Shown piece after piece: positions 59,156-64,000 of a DNA stretch of 64,000 bases. The stretch lies in the NCBI GenBank assembly GCA_015654675.1, contig JAATGM010000004.1, forward strand, positions 22,624 through 86,623, given 5' to 3'. The notes beneath the pieces are model-generated. The model was not told the DNA's origin and ran no database searches. It saw only the letters and a program-made list of their open reading frames with translations. The position numbers and the translations under genes were made by a program. This stretch comes from Planctomycetota bacterium. Its GTDB lineage: Bacteria > Planctomycetota > Phycisphaerae > UBA1845 > UTPLA1. Each line of letters opens with the position of its first letter. Position 1 is the stretch's first letter.

Positions 59156-60316
59156 ATGAAGATTCATGAATACCAGGCCCGCGAAATCCTCCAGAATGCG
59201 GGCGTCCCCGTCCCCAAGTTCAAGGTCCTGTCGTCCGCCGCCGAGGCCCCGGCCGCCTATACCGCCGTCGGAGGCGGCAAAGTCGTCGTCAAAGCCCAGG
59301 TGCACGCCGGCGGGCGCGGCAAAGCCGGCTATGTCGTACTCGTCGATAGCGCGGCCGACGCTCAGAAGAACGCCGAACGCATGCTCCGCGAGCCGATGAT
59401 CAGCAAGCAAACCGGACCGGAAGGCGTCAAGGTCCAGAAAATCCTCATCGCCCCCGCCGTGGACATCGCCCGCGAGTTTTACCTCGGAATGGTTATCGAT
59501 CGCGCCAAGCGCTGCCCAGTCATGATGGTCAGCAAGGAAGGCGGCGTTGAAATCGAGGAAGTCGCCGCGAAGAATCCCGACGCCATCGTGAAAGAATGGC
59601 TCCACCCGCACCTCACGCTTCAACCCTATCAGGTCCGCCGCCTCGTCGCCGCACTCGGGCTGAGCGGCGACGCCGGCGCAACCGCCGGAAAAGCCATCGC
59701 CGCCCTCGCCAAAGTCTTCGTCGAGAAGGACTGCTCGCTCGCCGAAATCAATCCGCTCGTCCAAACCAAATCAGGCGAAGTCCTCGCCATCGACGCGAAG
59801 TTCAACTTCGACGACAACGCGATCTTCCGCCACAAAGACGTCGAAGCGATGTTTGATCCCACCGAGGAAAATGCCAACGAGCTTCGCGCCAAAGCCGCCA
59901 ACCTCAACTACATCGCGCTCGACGGCAATATTGGATGTCTCGTCAACGGCGCCGGCCTCGCGATGGCAACGATGGATATCATCAAGCTGCATGGCGGCAT
60001 GCCCGCCAACTTTCTCGATGTTGGCGGCAGCGTCACCAAAGACGGCGCGATCGAGGCCTTCCGCATCATCCTCGCGGATAGCAAGGTCAAAGGCATTCTC
60101 GTGAACATCTTCGGCGGGATCGCCAAATGCGACATGATCGCCGACGCCCTTATCGCCGCTTCGCGCGAGCTGAACTTCAAGCAGCCTGTCGTCGTCCGGC
60201 TCGAAGGCACAAACGTCGACAAGGCCCGCCAGATTTTGAAAGACGCTGCGATGCCCCAGCTGATTCCCGCGACCGACCTTACTGACGCGGCGAAGAAAGT
60301 CTGCGCCGCGGTCTGA
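59156..60316 (+). CDS. sucC: Succinyl-CoA synthetase beta subunit
   Basis: The ATP-grasp subunit of the TCA-cycle succinate-CoA ligase, 386 residues. Motifs: MKIHEYQAREILQNAGVPVP, KAQVHAGGRGKAGYV, LAEINPLVQTKSGEVLAIDAKFNFDDNA, and GNIGCLVNGAGLAMATMDIIKLHGGMPANFLDVGG. NIFGGIAKCDMIADALI completes the CoA-ligase domain. The start follows GGAGTTGGAG. sucD normally follows sucC directly; here the next gene is on the other strand, so the alpha subunit must be elsewhere. Confidence 0.95.
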   Translation: MKIHEYQAREILQNAGVPVPKFKVLSSAAEAPAAYTAVGGGKVVVKAQVHAGGRGKAGYVVLVDSAADAQKNAERMLREPMISKQTGPEGVKVQKILIAPAVDIAREFYLGMVIDRAKRCPVMMVSKEGGVEIEEVAAKNPDAIVKEWLHPHLTLQPYQVRRLVAALGLSGDAGATAGKAIAALAKVFVEKDCSLAEINPLVQTKSGEVLAIDAKFNFDDNAIFRHKDVEAMFDPTEENANELRAKAANLNYIALDGNIGCLVNGAGLAMATMDIIKLHGGMPANFLDVGGSVTKDGAIEAFRIILADSKVKGILVNIFGGIAKCDMIADALIAASRELNFKQPVVVRLEGTNVDKARQILKDAAMPQLIPATDLTDAAKKVCAAV

Positions 60317-60337
60317 TCGCGAATTGCTCACCACACG

Positions 60338-60934
60338 TTAGTAAAAGATAGTGAGCACAAGGTGCTCCTCGCTTGAAATCTTCGCCTCGAATACGCCCAC
60401 CGTCGCCGTCGCGTTCTTGATGAACACGTCCGGGTGCGCGTCCAGCCACTCATTGACCGCCTGATCCAGGTTTTGCAGTGCGCTCCCGCTCATCCGAGCA
60501 TGAAATGTCCGGATGCGCGTCGGATGTTCGTCCGGCGGAGCAATCGCGCGTTGAAACTTCATCTGGCTGTGGGCAGCCCCACCACCACGCGACGCCAGTG
60601 TTCGGATCGCGCTGCCACCCTCCACCCGCGGGCTCATCGGCTCATCGAGGGCGCCCGACGAGCTCGTCGGCATTTCCACCGGCGGCGGCGTGAAGCTAAA
60701 GCTGTTCGCCTCGGCCGTGGGAATATTCACCACCGGCGCGACAGACGTTGGAACCGGCGTTCTCGGTCCGTCCAATAGACCTGAATGCGTCATGGCCACC
60801 TGTTGCTTCAGCGCATCAACGCATGACGGACAGAGCCAGATTCCGCGCACCGTGCCGGCCTGCTTCGCGGCGATTTGTTCTGGAGTGATCGTCGCATGAC
60901 ACTTCTGACACGATTGCGCGCTCTGTGTAATCAT
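60338..60934 (-). CDS. Zinc-ribbon protein with an uncharacterised C-terminal domain
   Basis: A 198-residue soluble protein. The N-terminal zinc ribbon has CQKCHATITPEQIAAKQAGTVRGIWLCPSC (two CxxC pairs). A Pro/Ser/Thr-rich linker follows. The C-terminal ~60 residues (RTFHARMSGSALQNLDQAVNEWLDAHPDVFIKNATATVGVFEAK...LVLTIFY) look like a compact alpha/beta domain with a helix and three strands. It resembles a short domain seen in other planctomycete hypotheticals, but no function is known to me. The ATG at 60934 follows AAAGGA, which fixes the start well inside the longer open frame. Confidence 0.65.
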   Translation of the reverse strand: MITQSAQSCQKCHATITPEQIAAKQAGTVRGIWLCPSCVDALKQQVAMTHSGLLDGPRTPVPTSVAPVVNIPTAEANSFSFTPPPVEMPTSSSGALDEPMSPRVEGGSAIRTLASRGGGAAHSQMKFQRAIAPPDEHPTRIRTFHARMSGSALQNLDQAVNEWLDAHPDVFIKNATATVGVFEAKISSEEHLVLTIFY

Positions 60935-61130
60935 GTGTGTCCTTTCATTCGCGGGCCCGCCGATCCCAGACGTGAGCGGACCTCTGCGCAGTATAACCCC
61001 GCACCACGGATCGAGACCCCGGGGCTTCACACGCACGGTCGCTCGTCGCGTATAATCCCGCCCTTGTCTCAGCCGAGCGGATTTTCGTCCTGCCGACGGC
61101 TGCGGCTATCTCCCGGAGCATGAATAGCTT

Positions 61131-61544
61131 ATGGCAACTTCGAACACCCAGACTCGCATCGCCGTCGGCGTAGTCGGATTGATCATCGTGCTCGGCGCCG
61201 CCTCATGGATCGCCAGCAGCAAAGCCAACAAGCCGCCGCGCGAACGACGCGGAGTCATCACCAAGGTTGACTACGCCACTCGCAAGGGATCGCTCAAGTT
61301 CGTTCACCCCAAGACCAACGATTCAATTGAAGTTGAGGGCGAGATCACCCCGGATTGCGCCATCGAGATCGACGGCAAGCCCGGACAAATCACCGACATC
61401 CGCATCGGCGACAGCGCGATCGTTCGAGTCGCCGTCCGCAGTGGTAAGGCCATCGTCAGCGGGCTGAAGATTACGCGCATCCCTGGGAGCCAGCCGGCTG
61501 CGGCGAAGGCAGCATCAGCCGAAACGCCCGTGGCCAAGCGGTAG
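61131..61544 (+). CDS. Membrane-anchored DUF5666-like protein
   Basis: A 137-residue protein. One N-terminal helix (IAVGVVGLIIVLGAASWIA) anchors it. The extracytoplasmic part (GVITKVDYATRKGSLKFV, EVEGEITPDCAIEIDGKPGQITDIRIGDSAIVRVAV) follows the beta-strand pattern of DUF5666-like domains: G-x-V/I-x-x-V start, dT/dC-x-I-x-VDGK and a LxxGD turn. The tail is Ala-rich. A TATAAT at 61051-61056 may be its -10 element. The GT39-like gene begins seven bases after its stop. Confidence 0.58.
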   Translation: MATSNTQTRIAVGVVGLIIVLGAASWIASSKANKPPRERRGVITKVDYATRKGSLKFVHPKTNDSIEVEGEITPDCAIEIDGKPGQITDIRIGDSAIVRVAVRSGKAIVSGLKITRIPGSQPAAAKAASAETPVAKR

Positions 61545-61551
61545 TCGTTGC

Positions 61552-63219
61552 ATGCTCTCAGCGAGGCCGGCCGGCGACAATTCTGGTTCTCGATCGGCAT
61601 GCCTGGCCGGCGCGCTTGCCTTGCTCGCCGTTGGCGCGATCGCGCATACGCACTACCTCATTGATCACTGCCCGCTCGACCTGTCCGGCGATGAGGCCTT
61701 TTACTGGCTCTGGTCGCGCCGACTCGATATCTGCTACTACGAAAAAGGCCCGCTCATCGCGTTCATCATACGTGCCTTCCAGTTTTTGGCCGCGTGGTCG
61801 CAGCGCACGGTCGGCAGCGACATGCTCGCCGTTCGCCTGCCCGCGATTCTCCTCGGCATGGTGAGCGGGCTTGGCGTTTATGCACTCACGCTCGAAGTCA
61901 CGCGCCGCCCGCGCCAAGCCCTTGCCGCTGTCGCCATCCTCGCCACGGTGCCGATTCTCGCGGTCGGCGCGATCCTCATGACAATCGACACTCCACTCGT
62001 CGCCGCATGGGTCTGGTGCCTCTACTTCATCCACCGCGGCCTGCGAACCTCCTCACTCGCCGCATGGCTCGCAGTCGGCCTGCTCATCGCTCTTGGCATC
62101 CTTGCCAAATACAACATGGTCCTCATCTATCCGATCGTCGCGGCGCTTTTCATTTTCAATCCCGCGCTGCGATCGCGCCAGCACCTCCGCGGCCCCGTCA
62201 TTGCGGCGATCATCGGCCTGCTCGGCTTCGTCCCTATCCTCATCTGGAACGCGCGTCACGAGTGGGTCGGCTTCCGGCATGTCGGCGGACAGGCCGGCGT
62301 CGCAGGCAACGCCTTCGAGTTCGACCCTAAGCGCATTCTCGAGTACATCGCCGGCCAGGCCGGAGTCTGCGGCTTCATCTGGTTCGTCGCAATGCTCTGG
62401 GCCATGGTTGACCTCATTCGCCGCCCGCGCGCATCCGACGACGACCCCGTTCAAACCTGGTCCATCAAGCTGTTGGTACTCGCCGCGGCAGTTCCATGGG
62501 CAGTCTTCCTCGCCTTCAGCCCCATCACAAAAATCCAGCCAAACTGGCCGGTGGTGGCCGTCCCGAGCGCCGTCATCGTGCTGGTTGTCTGGCTTGCCGG
62601 CCGCCTGGCATCCGCCGATCCCAAAGTTCCGGGCCGCACCAAGTCGCTCATCGCCGTCGCCGCGTCGATCGGTCTTGCGATGGTCATCATCAGTCACTAC
62701 ACCGAGTGGCTCTATCCTGTCTTCGCAAGATTCACGCGCAAGGCCCCGGCCTGGGAGCTGACCCCCATCAAAGCATACGACCCTGCTGCCCGCCTCCGCG
62801 GATGGGCAGACCTCGGCAAGGCCGTCGACGGCGTGCTCGCCGACGAGCATGCCGCCGGCCGAAATCCATTCATCGTGGCCGACGACTACATGACCGCATC
62901 CGAGCTCGCGTTCTACTGTTCCGGCCACCCCGTCACGTACAGCGTCCAGTCCGCCCTCGGCGGGCGGCATAGCCAATTCGATCTTTGGGAGAACCCGATC
63001 CGCGACCGGGATCAATTCATCGGGCGCCCCTGCATCTATGTTGGGTCGCGCAGCCCCCTGCTTACCGGCGACGACGGCAACCGCGCCGCTCTGCCCCAGA
63101 TGAAACTCATGCGCAAAGTCGAACACGTCGTCCGCGGCCAAACTGTCCAGATCTGGCCCATCTGGAGCTGCGACGCCTTCGCCGGCTTCGAGCCATCGAG
63201 CACGCGAGCGAGCTATTGA
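61552..63219 (+). CDS. GT39/ArnT-like GT-C glycosyltransferase
   Basis: A 555-residue membrane protein. The first extracytoplasmic loop reads CPLDLSGDEAFYWLWSRRLDICYYEKGPLIAFIIRAF, with the acidic residues D and E of DEAFYW expected to form the catalytic centre of PMT/ArnT-type enzymes. About eleven helices follow, and a C-terminal soluble domain of ~150 residues (AFYCSGHPVTYSVQSALGGRHSQFDLWENP) is typical of this family. It should transfer sugar from a polyprenyl-phosphate donor; the acceptor is unknown. The stop overlaps the PAP2 start (TGATG), so the two may function together in lipid-carrier or lipid-A chemistry. Confidence 0.85.
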   Translation: MLSARPAGDNSGSRSACLAGALALLAVGAIAHTHYLIDHCPLDLSGDEAFYWLWSRRLDICYYEKGPLIAFIIRAFQFLAAWSQRTVGSDMLAVRLPAILLGMVSGLGVYALTLEVTRRPRQALAAVAILATVPILAVGAILMTIDTPLVAAWVWCLYFIHRGLRTSSLAAWLAVGLLIALGILAKYNMVLIYPIVAALFIFNPALRSRQHLRGPVIAAIIGLLGFVPILIWNARHEWVGFRHVGGQAGVAGNAFEFDPKRILEYIAGQAGVCGFIWFVAMLWAMVDLIRRPRASDDDPVQTWSIKLLVLAAAVPWAVFLAFSPITKIQPNWPVVAVPSAVIVLVVWLAGRLASADPKVPGRTKSLIAVAASIGLAMVIISHYTEWLYPVFARFTRKAPAWELTPIKAYDPAARLRGWADLGKAVDGVLADEHAAGRNPFIVADDYMTASELAFYCSGHPVTYSVQSALGGRHSQFDLWENPIRDRDQFIGRPCIYVGSRSPLLTGDDGNRAALPQMKLMRKVEHVVRGQTVQIWPIWSCDAFAGFEPSSTRASY

Positions 63220-63908
63220 TGAACGCAGTCAGCCCCGCCACGAAGCCCGCCGCCGATCTCCGCATCAATCGTCCGCGACCGCCCGGCTATGTCTGGCTCA
63301 TCGTCGTCGCGATGATCCTCGCCGGATTCGCGGGCCTCGATCGCGTCGTGCATTCATGGTCGCTCAAGCTGGCGACAGCCCATCCGACTGACGCCGATTT
63401 TTACGAAGTCACGCGCACCTTCTGGGACATCATTCGGTGGCCGGTCACGATTCCCGGAGCCCTCGCCGTCTATTTCGCAACGTGGGTGCTCCACCCGCGG
63501 CATTGGCGCATCGCGACCGCCGGAATGGCCGGCGTCTTCAGCGCCGGACTGACCACCTACCTGCTGCAGGGCGCGATCGGCCGACTTCGTCCTGACCAGT
63601 CCAATTCGCATCTCACCTTCAAACCCATGATCAAGTTCCTCGACTCGCAGGCGCTGGCTGTCTGCTTCCCATCCGGCGAAGCGACGGCCGCGTTCGCCAT
63701 CGCCGCGGCGCTCTGCATCGCGTGGCCGCGCTGGCGCTGGATCTTTCTGGTTCTCGCCGGGCTGGTTGCCATGGCGCGACTCGTGCAGGGGGCCCATTTC
63801 CTGAGCGACGTCACCGCTGGGGCTGCGGTCGGATGGATCGTGGGAACCAACGTCTGTCGCTGGTGCGAAAAACGGTTCGAACGAATCAAGCTGCCCCTGC
63901 TCGGGTAA
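63219..63908 (+). CDS. PAP2-family phosphatase with altered catalytic motifs
   Basis: A 229-residue membrane protein with about six helices. The three PAP2 motifs are present in order: LQGAIGRLRPD for KX6RP, FPSGEATAAF for PSGH, and ARLVQGAHFLSDVTAG for SRX5HX3D. In the first motif the lysine is Q and in the second the histidine is E (confirmed on the DNA); the nucleophilic His and Asp of motif 3 are intact. It is translationally coupled to the GT39-like enzyme. The usual role would be dephosphorylating undecaprenyl pyrophosphate or lipid phosphates, but activity is uncertain given these changes. Confidence 0.78.
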   Translation: MNAVSPATKPAADLRINRPRPPGYVWLIVVAMILAGFAGLDRVVHSWSLKLATAHPTDADFYEVTRTFWDIIRWPVTIPGALAVYFATWVLHPRHWRIATAGMAGVFSAGLTTYLLQGAIGRLRPDQSNSHLTFKPMIKFLDSQALAVCFPSGEATAAFAIAAALCIAWPRWRWIFLVLAGLVAMARLVQGAHFLSDVTAGAAVGWIVGTNVCRWCEKRFERIKLPLLG

Positions 63909-63911
63909 AAA

Positions 63912-63946
63912 CAAAACCGGCCGAACGCTTTGCGCCCGGCCGGATC
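63912..63946 (-). terminator. Intrinsic terminator of the RNA-binding protein gene
   Basis: Stem CCGGCCG (63917-63923) and CGGCCGG (63937-63943). On the minus strand it is followed by TTTTGTTTTT, a typical rho-independent signal. On the plus strand no U-run follows, so it is assigned to the minus-strand gene. Confidence 0.68.
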
Positions 63947-63971
63947 AAATCTCGACAAGAGTTCGGCTGAC

Positions 63972-64000
63972 TTACCAGCGACCGCCGCCGCCACCGCCGC
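63972..64000 (-). CDS. C-terminal end of a glycine-rich RNA-binding protein (partial)
   Basis: Only the last nine codons are inside the window. They encode a run of glycines ending GGGGGGRW before the TAA stop at 63972. This is the typical end of small single-RRM glycine-rich RNA-binding proteins in planctomycetes and cyanobacteria. The intrinsic terminator at 63912-63946 on the same strand supports a real gene end. The RRM domain itself is outside the window, so the call is tentative. Confidence 0.4.

Noticed and set aside
1..64000. tRNA, rRNA, tmRNA or RNase P RNA genes
   Set aside because: Gene-free stretches were read on both strands for T-arm-like GTTCGA motifs and known conserved cores; nothing convincing was found.

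Overview
This is a GC-rich bacterial chromosomal window that I read as planctomycete-like, probably Phycisphaerae or a close relative. The basis is a combination of traits rather than any marker gene. Two secreted proteins carry dockerin-like modules of the form GD.NCDG...DLP.F. There is a DUF1573 exported protein, an AroD-AroE fusion, a futalosine-pathway MqnD homologue, a PilZ protein, a secreted serpin, and what looks like the glycine-rich tail of an RNA-binding protein at the right edge. No rRNA, tRNA, phage, IS element or CRISPR array was recognised.

Layout. 0-4.3 kb (minus strand): aroDE fusion, metallophosphoesterase, aroK and a prepilin peptidase cut by the left edge. 4.4-6.6 kb: an HhH-GPD DNA repair protein, 4-hydroxyphenylpyruvate dioxygenase and a small lipoprotein. 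6.6-13.1 kb: tsaB, an ACT-domain protein behind a structured leader, a DUF1573 protein, anmK-murQ (muropeptide recycling), a hotdog thioesterase and a serpin. 13.2-17.7 kb: mqnD, then pyrR-pyrB-pyrC joined by overlapping stop/start codons, then a PilZ protein. 17.7-21.6 kb: a two-gene unit, a DUF115/MptE-like protein and a protein with radical-SAM architecture that has lost its cluster cysteines, preceded by a 50-residue peptide gene with its own promoter-like signals and terminator. 21.9-25.2 kb: an orphan BlaI-type regulator facing an ABC exporter operon of permease, ATPase and membrane-fusion protein.

25.6-36.3 kb: a GT2 glycosyltransferase, a DUF971 protein, two ankyrin paralogues, accB-accC, an unknown lipoprotein, a zinc-ribbon membrane protein, a GNAT enzyme, a cysteine synthase-rhodanese fusion and a LamG-dockerin-LamG secreted protein. 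36.3-40.0 kb looks like an accessory patch: less biased base composition, short unknown genes, an HNH nuclease with a possible SRA-like sensor domain, a GspG-like protein, palindromic repeats and an 847-base gap. 40.0-48 kb: alpha/beta hydrolase, EF-P with an unusual modification loop, membrane proteins, a TlpA-like thioredoxin and a 1231-residue secreted pseudoprotease with PPC-like repeats and a dockerin. 48.3-59.1 kb: two small genes, then a minus-strand cell-envelope run (GT87-like protein, moeA, lnt fused to HEAT repeats, mreD, mrdA, rodA). 59.2-64 kb: sucC without sucD, a zinc-ribbon protein, a DUF5666-like protein, a GT39-like glycosyltransferase, a PAP2 protein and the start of an RNA-binding protein gene.

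How the genes fit together: mreD-mrdA-rodA with anmK-murQ supports a peptidoglycan wall that is built and recycled; lnt and several lipobox proteins show lipoprotein maturation; aroDE, aroK and mqnD connect the shikimate route to menaquinone. A recurring theme is proteins that keep a family fold but lose catalytic residues: the radical-SAM-like protein, the lysyl-endopeptidase-like domain, the PAP2 protein, the HhH-GPD protein and the metallophosphoesterase. All calls come from reading the sequence; no database search was run.
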